Assembly (NCBI GenBank): GCA_028752905.1
Contig: JAQNBH010000017.1
Span: 34,505,364-34,569,363, forward strand
DNA length: 64,000 nt
Direction: 5' to 3'
Source: Cladorhizidae sp. MBARI D1340-BT2
Lineage: Eukaryota > Porifera > Demospongiae > Poecilosclerida > Cladorhizidae
In this document: positions 45,295 to 55,347 of the stretch, piece by piece
Numbering within the stretch: position 1 is the first letter of the stretch
How the letters are laid out: each line of letters starts with the position of its first letter
Program-made: the position numbers and the translations under genes
Notes under the pieces: generated by a model
Database searches by the model: none
Seen by the model: only the letters and a program-made list of their open reading frames with translations
Told to the model about the DNA's origin: nothing

Positions 45295-47454
45295 GTGGGG
45301 TCGGACCATAACATTATTTGGGGAGAAATTACGTGGGGTAGGAGAGAGGTACAAGTGAGAAGAGAGCGACATAAATGGAGAGTTGACAATAGGCTAGACT
45401 GGATGGAGTATCAGGAGGCAGTGGAGGAAATGTTCATGGGGTGGGAAGAGGAGGTGAGAGAGCTTGAGCAAGAGTTGGGAGGAAACATAGTTGAAGAGGT
45501 GTGGGGTAGGTGGAAGGAGAAAGTTTTGGCTGCAGCGGAGAAAGGAATTGGAAGGAAGAAGATTACAGACAGGTCAGAGGGATGGTGGTCAGGGGATGTG
45601 GAGTGGTTGATTGGTGTCAGGAACGAGAAATGTAAGAGGCTAAGGGAAGCCAGGAAGAGAGGGGAGAGAGAGGCTACATTAAGACAACTATGGGATGACT
45701 ATAGAGAAGCAAGAAAGGAAGTGAAAAAGACTATTAGGATAGAGAAGAAGGAATTGAGGAAGAGAACTATAAAGAAGATTAGAGAGCAGGGTGGGACTAG
45801 TTGTAAGCTGTTTTGGAATGATTTAAGAGCAAAGAGGAAGGAGAGAAGGATAAAAGGAGTGAGAGATGAAGAGGGAAGGATGGTAGAGGAGGAAGTCGAG
45901 GTGTTGGAGGTGATGGCAAAACACTGGGAAGAGCTGGGGAGGAAAAAAGAGGATGCCACAGTACAAGAAGTAGAGATGGGAGAAGTGGGTGGGCATGAGC
46001 TGGGTATGTGTGAAGAAGTAAGCTGGGAAGAAGTAGTAGAGGTATTAAAGTGTTTGAAGAGAGGAAAGGCACCAGGCCCTGATGGAATGTTGAATGAGAT
46101 GCTGATGTATGGAGGTAGAAGGTTGGTGGAAGTGATGGTGCAGGTGATGAATATGGTGATGAGGATTGAGTGCTGCCCAGTGGACTGGAAGAGGAGTTTA
46201 CTAGTACCTCTCCACAAAGATGGTGACGAGGATGAAGTAGGGAATTATAGGGGAATTTCATTGTGTTGTAATGTGGTGAAGGTGTTTGCGAGAGTGTTGG
46301 CAAGGAGGTTGGGAGTGTTCGCTGAGGATAAGATTTTGACGGAAGCACAAGGAGGATTTAGGAGACAGAGGAGATGTTCAGACCAGTGGTTGGTGTTAAG
46401 AGGAGTTTGTGAAGTGAGGAAGAGCGAGAAAAAAGCTTCATATCTGGCTTTCCTGGATATAAGTAAGGCATATGACAGTGTGTGGAGGGAGGGACTGTGG
46501 CAGAAGTTGAGGCAGTATGGAGTAGAAGAGAAGCTTGTGAGGACATGTGTAGGATTGTATAGTGGGGTGGAGACGACGGTGGTATTGAATGGAAGGAGGT
46601 CAAGGTGGTTCACTGTGGAGAATGGACTTAGGCAGGGATGTCCTTTGTCTCCACTTCTTTTCAATATATATCTGATGGGAATGGCAGAGGAATTGGAGAG
46701 AGCTGAGCTAGGAGTCAAAGTGGAAGGCTGCTGGTGTGGGGCACTCATGTATGCAGATGATGTTGTTCTTCTGGCTGACTCAGGGGTGGAACTGCAAGCT
46801 ATGTTGGATGTGGTACAGGCGTATGTGTTAAGGTGGAAGATGAAATTTAATAGCAAGAAGAGCAAGGTCATGGTAGTAGGGAAGAAGGAATCAGAAGTGC
46901 ATTGGAGGATTGGTGAGGAGATATTGGAAGAGGTCAAAGAATTCAAGTACTTAGGAATATGGTTTGATAGGAAGCTAAGGGGTAATGTTCAGTTAGAGAA
47001 GATGGCAAAGAAGGCAGAAGAGTGGGTTGGAAAGGTAATGTGGATGAGTAGAGTGAATGGGCAGGTGGAAGTAGACAGAGGAAGAATGGTGTGGGAGCTT
47101 CTAGCGAGACCCAGTATGGAGCATGCAGCCGAAGTGTGGTGGACAGGAGGACGGAATGCTCGCAAGAAGTTGGAGTCAGCACAGATGAGAGTGGGTAGGA
47201 GACTGTTGGGGGCAAGTGATACAGTAGCAGGAGTGGCAATATGGGGAGATATGGGGTGGAGGAAGCTAGAGGAGAGGAGGGAAGAGATGAAGGTTTTGTT
47301 TGGCAAGAGATTAGAGGTGTTGGAACAGAGCAGATTGGTTAAAGTTGTTGTAAATAAACTACGAGAGGATGGAGGAATTGGCTGGTGGGAAGAATATGAG
47401 ATCTTGAGGAGAAAGTACAAGATAAACAACGAGGTTGGGTCAGTGCGCAAGTAG
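45295..47454 (+). CDS. LINE reverse transcriptase (ORF2 fragment)
   Basis: The 719-codon frame contains the last endonuclease residues (SDHNIIW), a long basic helical linker, and a full RT: LKRGKAPGPDGM, NYRGISL, FLDISKAYDSVWREG (about residue 386), GLRQGCPLSPLLFNIYL (about 446), MYADDVVLLAD (about 485) and EFKYLGIWF. The catalytic aspartates are present. A single stop after VRK separates it from the downstream tail. The frame has no initiator function in the original element, because the 5' end is lost. It is either recently inserted or slowly decaying. Confidence 0.88.
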   Translation: MGSDHNIIWGEITWGRREVQVRRERHKWRVDNRLDWMEYQEAVEEMFMGWEEEVRELEQELGGNIVEEVWGRWKEKVLAAAEKGIGRKKITDRSEGWWSGDVEWLIGVRNEKCKRLREARKRGEREATLRQLWDDYREARKEVKKTIRIEKKELRKRTIKKIREQGGTSCKLFWNDLRAKRKERRIKGVRDEEGRMVEEEVEVLEVMAKHWEELGRKKEDATVQEVEMGEVGGHELGMCEEVSWEEVVEVLKCLKRGKAPGPDGMLNEMLMYGGRRLVEVMVQVMNMVMRIECCPVDWKRSLLVPLHKDGDEDEVGNYRGISLCCNVVKVFARVLARRLGVFAEDKILTEAQGGFRRQRRCSDQWLVLRGVCEVRKSEKKASYLAFLDISKAYDSVWREGLWQKLRQYGVEEKLVRTCVGLYSGVETTVVLNGRRSRWFTVENGLRQGCPLSPLLFNIYLMGMAEELERAELGVKVEGCWCGALMYADDVVLLADSGVELQAMLDVVQAYVLRWKMKFNSKKSKVMVVGKKESEVHWRIGEEILEEVKEFKYLGIWFDRKLRGNVQLEKMAKKAEEWVGKVMWMSRVNGQVEVDRGRMVWELLARPSMEHAAEVWWTGGRNARKKLESAQMRVGRRLLGASDTVAGVAIWGDMGWRKLEERREEMKVLFGKRLEVLEQSRLVKVVVNKLREDGGIGWWEEYEILRRKYKINNEVGSVRK

Positions 47455-47575
47455 AAGGGGAAAGTGAAGGTGAGAAATGAGAAGGACTGGGAGGAGGAAG
47501 TAGACGGGAAAAGTACACTGAATTATTATAAATCGGCAAAGAATGGTGCAGGGGTGGAGAGGTATGTGAGAGTCC

Positions 47576-48031
47576 ATGCATGGTCAGGAAGGTGTGCGGC
47601 TGCAATTTAGACTGAGGACTGCATCAGCTGGGTTGTTAGAGGATAAGAAGAGATGTGGGATAGTTAGGGATGAGAGGTGTATAATGTGTGATAGTGGTGC
47701 AGGGGAGGATGTGGAACATTTCTTGGTGACATGCGGGGAATTTGAGAGGGATCGGCTGGTTCTGATAGATGAGGTACGCAGAATTGCAGGGGCAAGACAG
47801 TGGCTGGATGAATTAAGAAGAGTGAGTAAGGATGGAAAGGTGGCATTGCTTTTGGGGAAAGATGTGGAGGGAGTAAGTGGTGCAGTGATGGAGGAGGTGG
47901 GTGAGTGTGTTATGTATTGGGTAGGGAAGTGGTGGCAGAGGAGAAAGGAATTGTTATATGGTCAGCTGAGGAATGATCTTTGGTCCACTCCTGTCCCCCC
48001 CTTCCTGAGCAGCGGGACACTCGTAACTTAA
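47576..48031 (+). pseudogene. LINE ORF2 C-terminal zinc-like tail
   Basis: The frame continues the LINE after one stop (47455) and one frameshift (about 47580). It shows CIMC then VEHFLVTC, the CxxC...HxxxxC pattern found at the C-terminus of many LINE proteins. Confidence 0.8.
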
Positions 48032-48050
48032 TATTATGGATAATTGTATA

Positions 48051-49155
48051 CTGTTGACTTCTTTTTTTAAATATAGATTGTTATTAGGTTAGTTACTAAA
48101 TAGTTTCACACTGTGCTGTATTATATATGTGATGGCCTTAACAGGCTCAGCAATAGCAACATTAAATCATAACACACATATAGTGATGTCACTGTAAAAA
48201 AAAAAGCACACTCATTTTAGCGTACATTACATCCCAATATTGAACACGGGGGGGGGGGGGGGGAGGCGGGGAAGCAAGCTGCAACTTTTGTCCCCCCCCC
48301 CCCCCCCCCCCCCCCCCTCAGTAGATAGAACCCAGACAGTGGAATGAAAGATGTAAATCACATGTATTTTCACAAAACAAAGAGAGACCAGAAACAATAA
48401 TATAAGGTAGTCACTGATTTATACAAAAACACCATAAGAATATTAATATTAATAGTCACATGAGTAAGGCCATGAAGTGATCAATATAAGTTGGAATTAT
48501 GTATCTTCATGAGGGAAAGAGATATTATAGATACAGCAAAACTATGACAAGTTGTTCTTATTTGAGTTGTAAGTTCCAACTGTATATTATTGGTCACAAT
48601 GAAGAGACTCGAGTTCACTTAACTCCACCTAAATCTTGGTTCACCTCTCCACCCTGAGAAGTTGTGAAATTTATTTTGTTCAAAATCATCAATGCTCTGT
48701 GCAATGGATCCTGGTCATAATTAAAGATAGCAAACTGTTTATAGCTATATAGCATCCGACACAATACATCAGCTATTAAATTCTCAAGCTTCTGTGCCTC
48801 CCCCCTTTTATTTTTTCCGGATCCGCCACTGAATGAGATAAGGCATGGATACATATATACAGAATGGAATAAGTCAGAAATGGGATAAGCATGGACACAT
48901 TCGAATTTTAAATTTATTTTAACTGAGCATGCTCAGTTGACTTAAATATCAGAACAAAGAAATGTTTTCCTGTATGAGATGATACTGGTTGTATTCTGTT
49001 AGCTACAGAGCTGCAAACTCACCTGATGCTGCCGGGTATCACCAGATTTCAACACTAATCTCCAGATCTCCCGATTGACTATTCAATTCACCCGACTTTC
49101 TGAAAAATTGATTTTTTAAAGATCAGGGTTAAAAAGATCGAAGTTCAAATCAAAA
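48051..49155. other. No gene seen
   Basis: The segment contains G and C runs at about 48249-48263 and 48292-48317, and copy 2 of the GATAAGGCATGGATACATA repeat at 48833-48900. Confidence 0.55.
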
Positions 49156-49159
49156 TAAA

Positions 49160-49807
49160 ATGGCCAAGCGACCCGCATCAGGGAGTGCAAGCTACTCTGA
49201 AAATGGCACAGACACCAAGAAGTCACTCAGGCGCCAAGAAGTCACTCAGGCAAGTATTCATGTTCTTATAATTCCCTGTGGGCCCAAAATTATCCTGTTC
49301 GAGCTGTTCCTCGTTGCACTTCAATGTTTCATGCAGTAAAAACATTCTCTGTAGCCAACAGGGTTTGAGGGATGTCAAGGTTTCATTGGAGAGAGATTCT
49401 CATAAAAGCAACGTGAAAGGGCATCAAGAACAGATGCCACTGAACTCTTTTCTTAGCAAGCCATTGATAATACCAATGCTATGATTGGCACTCAAACTTC
49501 ATTGCTTCAAGATGCAAAGAGAAGAATCCCAGTGTCTTTATTTCTGGATGCCCATGCCATCTTGCTCACCTTGTTGCCAGTGAGGGACAATGATACTTTT
49601 ACGAAGATTGCTGGAATCAACATTGAAGATGCTGTAATCAATTTGTTCTTCTATTGGTTCGATAAGAGCTAGAGTTCGAAATGCAAGGGGAAGCTTGCCA
49701 AATACTGTGAATTTTGTGATCAGGAATATCAGCAAGTCCTCAAACATGTTTCAACACGCTGGCTATCACTAAAGAGATGTGATCGAGTTTTTAAAAAGTA
49801 CCCCAGC
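49160..49807 (+). pseudogene. hAT-like relic, left part, split by element A
   Basis: It starts MAKRPASGSASYSENG and contains GLRDVKVSLERDSHKSNVKG, then HQEQMPLNSF, a segment typical of the N-terminal zinc finger of a hAT-like family of sponges and cnidarians. LFLDAHAILLTLLPVRD and LKHVSTRWLSLKRCDRVF follow. HxxTRWLSL is the conserved hAT segment after the catalytic core. Frames change and the core is shortened. The reading frame at the right end continues exactly at 60369 once element A and one target duplication are removed. Confidence 0.7.
49803..49807. other. Target-site duplication of element A
   Basis: CCAGC here and at 60364-60368, just outside the two LTRs of element A. Confidence 0.85.
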
Positions 49808-50015
49808 TAGTTAAGTGCAATGCACCTTCTCATTCATGGATCAAACTGGATAATAAATCGATATGATGTTCAGAGATGCGTGCTCTAACTAAAGTGTATG
49901 ACAAGGGGCATGCGCATGGTAAGGGATCGCTAACATGGTAAGGGGTCGCTATAACAGGGAGGTACATGATACAAGGTGTGTGCATGGAATGAATAGTTTA
50001 GATGATTATTGTCTA
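49808..50015 (-). repeat. Element A 3' LTR
   Basis: 208 bp, TAGTTAAGTGCAATGCACC ... GATGATTATTGTCTA. The other copy is 55015-55149 plus 60291-60363. Confidence 0.92.
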
Positions 50016-50024
50016 TCTCCCCCC
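50016..50024 (-). promoter_or_regulatory. Element A polypurine tract
   Basis: The minus strand reads GGGGGGAGA directly before the 3' LTR, where plus-strand DNA synthesis would be primed. Confidence 0.8.
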
Positions 50025-50052
50025 AAGTCCTTCGTCAGGGGGACTGAAAGAG

Positions 50053-53000
50053 TTAGGGAGCCTGTCCGTATCTTTGCGGGGGCTTTATGGTCCTCGTACT
50101 TCTCCGTAGGGTCTGGTCTGGGTTGGTGGGTTTGGGTGGTGGTGGTGGGATCTTGGCCAACGTTTTGGGGGCCAGTGGTGGTAGGTTGTCTCGGTGGTTC
50201 TGGGTGCCGGCAACAGCTGCGTATGTTCGAGTGGTGGCCGGCGTGGTAGTTGGCTGCCTCTGGGTTGTTGGTTCCAGAGAGCCAGGTAATGGTTGGCTGG
50301 TTGATGTAGCCGGGGTGATTGGTAGAGGTTGGCTGGGTGGTGGTGCCTGGGTGCCTGTTGATGAGTGGCTAGGTGGCGGTGCCGGGGTGGCTGGTGATGG
50401 GTGGCTAGGTGGCGGTGCCGGGGTGCCTGGTGATGGTAGGGGGTGGTCCGGTGGTGGGATGGGGAAGGTGTTCCTCCTGAGGTATTGGCGGTTGCGAGTG
50501 GTAAGTCTGCCGTTGCTGTCCATCCGGACTTGATACTGATGATACTGCATGACCTCTACCACCACGCCTGTGCTGTCCCATTTGGTTGGGTGGTGGCCGG
50601 TCTGGTTTTGCACCAGTACTCTGTCTCCGCGTATGAGGGGGGAGAGGTTTTTGGTGTGCTCCGTCCAGCGTTTCTTGCCCAGGGATTGGCGCTTCTCTAG
50701 TGCTGTTAGCCTTATCTGTTGGGTAGCACCTTCCTGGGTCGGCTGTTGAAGTCGTGTTGGGAGGGTAGGTAGCAGGTCTCTGGTTGGGCGGCCAAAGAGG
50801 CACATGGCCGGTGACATCCTCGTGTCAGGGCAGGGGCAGTTCCTGTAGGTCAGGAGTGCCTTGAAGAAGGCTGACTTCAGGGCGCCCCCTGGGTCTGTGT
50901 TCCCGGTGATGAGTCGCTTAATGGTTTTGACCCCTGTTTCGGCGCGGTTGTTCGCATGGGGGTGGTATGCCGAGGATGTCCTGTGGTGGACCCCCCAGCT
51001 AGCCAGCAGATCTTTTGTTGCGTGGGCGGTGAATTCGGGTCCTCCATCTGTTGTGAGCGTGGCTGGGATGCCAAAGGTTGCAAAGGTCTCCCTGAGTACC
51101 TGTATGAGGCCTGTGGCTCCGCTGCTCGCCTGCGATACGATGGGCCATCCCGAGAAGGGATCCACCAGTACGAGGTAGACGGATCCTTCGTGGTGGAAGA
51201 AGTCTGCGTGTAGGTGCTCGAACGGGTGGTCCGCCTCCTCAGGAGTTATTGGTGGAATGTGGGGTTGAGAGGGGGCATTCCCGTTGCAGATGTGGCATCT
51301 GCTCCTTGTGGCAGCGATATCTGCTGTCAGGCCTGGCCAGTATATGGATGCTTTCGCCCTGGCTGTCATCCCGCTTGTCCCTTGGTGTGCAGTGTGCAGG
51401 GTGGCAAGGCATGCTTGCCGTAGGGAGGAGGGGATGATGAGACGGTCGCCCAGACATACCACGTCGTCGACTATTGTGAGGTCGGTTATCACAGGAAAAT
51501 ACGCCTGTATCCCCACTGGGAGCAAGTTACGTTTGTTGGGGGGTCCTGCTTCTATGACCAGCATAAGGTCCTGGAGGGACTGGTCTGCCGTGGTGGCTGT
51601 CTGAAGCTGTTCCCAGTTGATGGGGGTGGCTGAGATCGCTGCGCACATTGCTGAGGAGAGGCCGTCGTCGTCTGCGAGGGCAAGGGTGGAGCAGTTCGGG
51701 CCGGGGGCTGGCAGGTCATCTGGCAGGTGGAGTCTGGCGGGTGTCCTTGTCCCAGATGGGTGACGTGACAGGGCATCACTGGTCAGGTTTCTGGCGCCCG
51801 GGATGTATACCATCCTGAAGCGGTACCTGAGGGTCTTCTCTTTGAGATTCCTCAGGCGGGGATTCGGGATGTCCTCCAGGCACCTGTCCCCGAATAGCTT
51901 TAGCAGTGGTTTGTGGTCCACCGCTACTGTCAGGTCCCGGCACCCGAGTACAAAGTGCCTGGCTTTGTCAAGCGCGTCGGCTACGGCTAGGGCCTCCCCT
52001 TCCACAGGGGCGTATCGAGACTCTGCTGCATGAGTGAATCTCGACCCCACCAAGGTGACGCGCCAGCCGTCCCGGCAACAGAAAGGATCGCGGGACGGGC
52101 ACTGGCAGTGTTTCTGTGTGAGCCAGAAGCCAATCCCGTCCTTGCTCCAGTCTGTCGCCAGGCAGGTGGGGCGCCCCTTGTCGAAGATCTCTACTCCCGC
52201 TCGGATGCTCTCGCATATGTGTTGTTTGGACGCGGCGAGGGCTTCGGTCAGCTGATCTGACCATTGGAAGGGGGTGGAGAGCTTCAGGAGATCCCTGAAG
52301 GGGAGCATGGTTGCCGTCATGGCGAAGGTGTAGGAAATTTGGTTTACGAGGCCAAACCATGCTCTGATGTCAGTGATGTTTGTTGGGGTGGGGAATTCCT
52401 TGATGGCCGCCGTGAATTTGTCAGCGGGGCGGACCTCTGTGGGGGTGACTGTGAACCCCGCGAACTCCACTTCGTCTTCTGCAAAGCGGAACTTCGTTGG
52501 GTTCAGGGTGATGCCGTTCGTCGCACAAATGTGCAGCCACCGCACTGCCTGATAGAAGGATCCCTCTATGTCATCCGCCCATAGCAGGGCATCATCGATG
52601 CACTTGGTCTTGTTGGTTACATTGGTAATGAGGGCGTCGTACCGTGCCGTGTAGGCATCTCCCGAGGCGATGTAGCCTTGTGGGGCCGTCAGGTAGCGGT
52701 ACCTCCCCCAGGGTGTGATGAACGTGGTGTAATGTTTGTCTCCCTCAGCTAGGGCCACGGAGTGGTAGCCGTTCCACGCGTCGAAGATTGTTTTCTTCGT
52801 CATTCGTGGGATGGCCCTGGCCTGGTGGAAGGGTGAAGGGCAGTGGTGGGTCTCCCGGGTGGCGTGCTGGTTGTGGGGTTGGAAGTTTATGGTCCTCCTG
52901 AGTGCCCCGTTCTTCTTGGTGCAGATTACCATTCGGTGGCACCAAGTGACGGGCGTGCCTAGGGGGACCTTTTCCAGCACGCCGAGCCGGACATCCCTAT

Positions 53001-54891
53001 CCAGCCCTGCCTTCACCTCCTCCTGCCAGTGAATAGGTATGGCGATGGGGGTGTGGCACGGTTTGGGGACAGCGTTGGGGTCGATCTTCAGCGAGAGAGG
53101 GGGGCCGGACATCATAGGCAGAGGCTGGTGTTCGCACGTGTTGAATGCGCTGGATGCGTAGAGGTTAAGGAGATACTTCTTCAGCTTCTGTCTGTTTCCC
53201 TCTGTGGCTGGGAATGGCAGTGTCGTGGGCCTATCTGGTGGTGGGGATCTGGTGGGGCAGGAGCATGGGCGAGCCGCAGGTTGTGTCTGAGGTGCTGGTG
53301 GTTTGGCCTGCCGAGTTAGTGGTGGGCTTGTCCCGGTGGTTCCGGTGTCCCTAATCAGTGCCAGTGGTTGGCTGGTGATCGGGGCTGGTGAACGCAGCGG
53401 GAATCCCAGATTAATTAGTCCCAGGTCGCTGCATGCTGACATGCTGAGGTAAAGCTTGGTGGCTACGGGACTAAAGTACACCATTTGCCTCGTTTCCTTG
53501 TCTGTGTCTCTGGCTCTGATCCTGGTGAGTGCGGCTCCCGTGATGGGCATGGGGTTACCACTGGCAGAGTTCATGGTGAGGGAGCTTGGGATGAGGTCTT
53601 GTACACTGAGGTTGAGGCCACGCATGAGGGTGGGGCCTGCCAAGCAACTCTGGCAGCCGGTGTCGGCGAGGGCACTTGTGGTGAGGTTTCGCCGCTCTCT
53701 CCTGAGGGTTTGCCCGTGGGTCTGTAAGTCTGCTCGATGGGTGGAGACGATGACGTTGAGGGTTGGTTGGGGTGGTGAGCGACGCTGTGCCCAGGTTTGG
53801 GATGCCTGGTCCCAGGTTTGGTGTGGTAGGGTGCCTTCCGTCATGTCGCTGACCATTTCCTGGATGGCACTCTCTTGCTCTGCTGTCTGCCAACACATCT
53901 GTGATGTGTGGTTGGGGCGGCCGCAGGATTGGCAAGTTTTGCCAAATGCAGGGCATTGGGTCCTCCTGATGGCCGTCCTTGCTCTGGTGCCATGGCCTTG
54001 GCGGCCGCAGAAGCAGCATGCTGTCTTGCTGTTCGGATGTGGGGTGGGCATGGTTGTGGGCCATATGGGCGTGGCTGACCGGTTGGGTTTGGGGTGCGTG
54101 GCTTTGGGTGGTGGGTGCTGCCGCTGGAGCTTATACCCACTATGCAGGGCATCCCCCTGGTCTGCCTCATCATTGATGGCACTGTTGCTAGCTTGGGGTG
54201 GGGTAGTCATTATGGTAAATGATTGCTTGCCTATGACCCTCACCATTATAAACTGTACCAGCTCCTCGACTGTCTGGTCTTTGTCTGGCTCCCTCAACAG
54301 GTCCGCCTGGATGTCGGGGTCGGTGAGGCCGACGCACAGTTGGTCCGCCACTCTGTCCTCGCTCTGGCTGTTGACTATCGCACAGCCCGTGCATTTTCGG
54401 TCGAATCGACACACCTCGGCCTGGCCTCGCAGGCGGGCCACGAACGACCTGACGGTTTCGCCCCTGTCTTGAGTCATCCTAGAGAGCATCACTCTGGCTG
54501 CCCTCTTGTTCTCCTCCTGCACTGCCATAGCTCTGATGGCTGCCAGGAGGTCTGGCTCTGTGTATTCCCTGAGGGGCGTGGGGCCGGTGGCGTTCATGGT
54601 GACGTCCCGGCGGAGCTTGGGGTCTAGGCATGCCAGCAGCTGGATGGTGATATGTGGGGCAGCCAGGCTGGCTGCCTGCGAGTACTCTTTCCACCGGTTC
54701 AGGAAGTACTGCCACCCCTTCGAGGTTTCTCCGGCTGATAGCCCTGGTCTGGGGATTTGGGTGGGCTTGAAGGAGGCTGCCTGACTGTGGTCCATCGAGA
54801 TGTGGCCTGTCATGAGGGCTACTGCCATTCCTGGTTCTGTCCCCTCCGCTATGGTGAAGGGGCAGCCGGCTTTGGGGCAGTTCGCTGCCAT
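50053..54891 (-). CDS. Element A gag-pol polyprotein (1612 aa, intact)
   Basis: One uninterrupted frame. Gag starts MAANCPKAGCPF with an N-terminal C-C...H-H pair (GHISMDH). Near residues 290-345 lie CCFCGRQGHG and the zinc knuckle CQSCGRPNHTSQMC. A retropepsin-like ALADTGCQSCLAG follows. RT carries WCHRMVICTKKNGALRR, TTFITPWGRYRYLTAPQGY and a CIDDALLW box (about residue 762) in place of YxDD. RNase H has CLATDWSKDGIGFWL (about 907). Integrase has an HH-CC finger and the triad in HADFFHH, TDGGPEF and NNRAETGVKTIK (about 1235, 1280, 1318), then a Pro-rich tail. Gene order is the usual gypsy PR-RT-RH-IN. The single fused gag-pol frame means no frameshift is needed. Confidence 0.95.
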   Translation of the reverse strand: MAANCPKAGCPFTIAEGTEPGMAVALMTGHISMDHSQAASFKPTQIPRPGLSAGETSKGWQYFLNRWKEYSQAASLAAPHITIQLLACLDPKLRRDVTMNATGPTPLREYTEPDLLAAIRAMAVQEENKRAARVMLSRMTQDRGETVRSFVARLRGQAEVCRFDRKCTGCAIVNSQSEDRVADQLCVGLTDPDIQADLLREPDKDQTVEELVQFIMVRVIGKQSFTIMTTPPQASNSAINDEADQGDALHSGYKLQRQHPPPKATHPKPNRSATPIWPTTMPTPHPNSKTACCFCGRQGHGTRARTAIRRTQCPAFGKTCQSCGRPNHTSQMCWQTAEQESAIQEMVSDMTEGTLPHQTWDQASQTWAQRRSPPQPTLNVIVSTHRADLQTHGQTLRRERRNLTTSALADTGCQSCLAGPTLMRGLNLSVQDLIPSSLTMNSASGNPMPITGAALTRIRARDTDKETRQMVYFSPVATKLYLSMSACSDLGLINLGFPLRSPAPITSQPLALIRDTGTTGTSPPLTRQAKPPAPQTQPAARPCSCPTRSPPPDRPTTLPFPATEGNRQKLKKYLLNLYASSAFNTCEHQPLPMMSGPPLSLKIDPNAVPKPCHTPIAIPIHWQEEVKAGLDRDVRLGVLEKVPLGTPVTWCHRMVICTKKNGALRRTINFQPHNQHATRETHHCPSPFHQARAIPRMTKKTIFDAWNGYHSVALAEGDKHYTTFITPWGRYRYLTAPQGYIASGDAYTARYDALITNVTNKTKCIDDALLWADDIEGSFYQAVRWLHICATNGITLNPTKFRFAEDEVEFAGFTVTPTEVRPADKFTAAIKEFPTPTNITDIRAWFGLVNQISYTFAMTATMLPFRDLLKLSTPFQWSDQLTEALAASKQHICESIRAGVEIFDKGRPTCLATDWSKDGIGFWLTQKHCQCPSRDPFCCRDGWRVTLVGSRFTHAAESRYAPVEGEALAVADALDKARHFVLGCRDLTVAVDHKPLLKLFGDRCLEDIPNPRLRNLKEKTLRYRFRMVYIPGARNLTSDALSRHPSGTRTPARLHLPDDLPAPGPNCSTLALADDDGLSSAMCAAISATPINWEQLQTATTADQSLQDLMLVIEAGPPNKRNLLPVGIQAYFPVITDLTIVDDVVCLGDRLIIPSSLRQACLATLHTAHQGTSGMTARAKASIYWPGLTADIAATRSRCHICNGNAPSQPHIPPITPEEADHPFEHLHADFFHHEGSVYLVLVDPFSGWPIVSQASSGATGLIQVLRETFATFGIPATLTTDGGPEFTAHATKDLLASWGVHHRTSSAYHPHANNRAETGVKTIKRLITGNTDPGGALKSAFFKALLTYRNCPCPDTRMSPAMCLFGRPTRDLLPTLPTRLQQPTQEGATQQIRLTALEKRQSLGKKRWTEHTKNLSPLIRGDRVLVQNQTGHHPTKWDSTGVVVEVMQYHQYQVRMDSNGRLTTRNRQYLRRNTFPIPPPDHPLPSPGTPAPPPSHPSPATPAPPPSHSSTGTQAPPPSQPLPITPATSTSQPLPGSLEPTTQRQPTTTPATTRTYAAVAGTQNHRDNLPPLAPKTLAKIPPPPPKPTNPDQTLRRSTRTIKPPQRYGQAP

Positions 54892-55000
54892 AAGGTGGGC
54901 GGGCGTTAATTGGAGAAGTGAAAATCGGTCTCCAAAGCGTCCTAACCTCTAGTCAGCACTCCTGCTGGTGAGGCACACTGTCTAGCTGGATATACTAGAG

Positions 55001-55014
55001 AGTTAGAGCGCGCA
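55001..55014 (-). promoter_or_regulatory. Element A primer-binding site, self-complementary to the LTR
   Basis: The minus strand just after the 5' LTR reads TGCGCGCTCTAACT. The LTR contains the inverse arrangement at 55084-55097 (plus TGCGTGCTCTAACT), 13 of 14 bases complementary in the transcript. There is no TGG start as needed for a tRNA 3' end. Confidence 0.6.
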
Positions 55015-55149
55015 TAGTTAAGTGCAATGCACCTTCTCATTCATGGATCAAACTGGATAATAAATCGATATGATGTTCAGAGATGCGTGCTCTAACTAAA
55101 GTGTATGACAAGGGGCATGCGCATGGTAAGGGGTCGCTAACATGGTAAG
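55015..55149 (-). repeat. Element A 5' LTR, first part
   Basis: This matches 49808-49942 apart from single-base changes. It ends in GTAAG, the duplicated target of element B. Confidence 0.92.
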
Positions 55150-55332
55150 TAGATAAGATCCACGATCTATTTGTTCCCCGATTCAACAAGATGTAAAAGT
55201 AGTATCACCAGAAAACAATGCACGAAATAATGATCTATATTATTGTGGGCATGCGCGTACATGTAGGTATTGGCATGTGGGTAAAGGGTCCTTGTTCATT
55301 AGGTAAAGGGTCTCTGATCCCATAATTAGCTA
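55150..55332 (-). repeat. Element B 3' LTR
   Basis: 183 bp, TAGATAAGATCCACGATC ... CCCATAATTAGCTA. On the minus strand the polypurine tract GGGGGAGA lies immediately before it (55333-55340). Confidence 0.93.
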
Positions 55333-55347
55333 TCTCCCCCAGGCGGA

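Larger units (their letters stand above)
45273..48050 (+). mobile_element. LINE (non-LTR retrotransposon), 5'-truncated
   Basis: The copy begins inside the endonuclease domain (SGKLDVGSDHNIIW, the terminal SDH motif) at about 45273 and runs through RT to a C-terminal zinc-like region ending at 48031. The 5' truncation is typical of target-primed reverse transcription. No long poly-A tail follows. The clade was not assigned. Confidence 0.85.

Noticed and set aside
45699..47450. Long minus-strand frames antisense to the LINE
   Set aside because: They are shadows caused by the purine-rich plus strand. The plus frame has complete RT motifs.
53456..54472. 338-codon plus-strand frame
   Set aside because: It is antisense to the intact gag-pol of element A and shows no domain.
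55001..55014. Conventional tRNA primer site for element A
   Set aside because: There is no TGG after the LTR. GTTAGAGCGC resembles a tRNA D-arm, but the match to the element's own LTR is longer.
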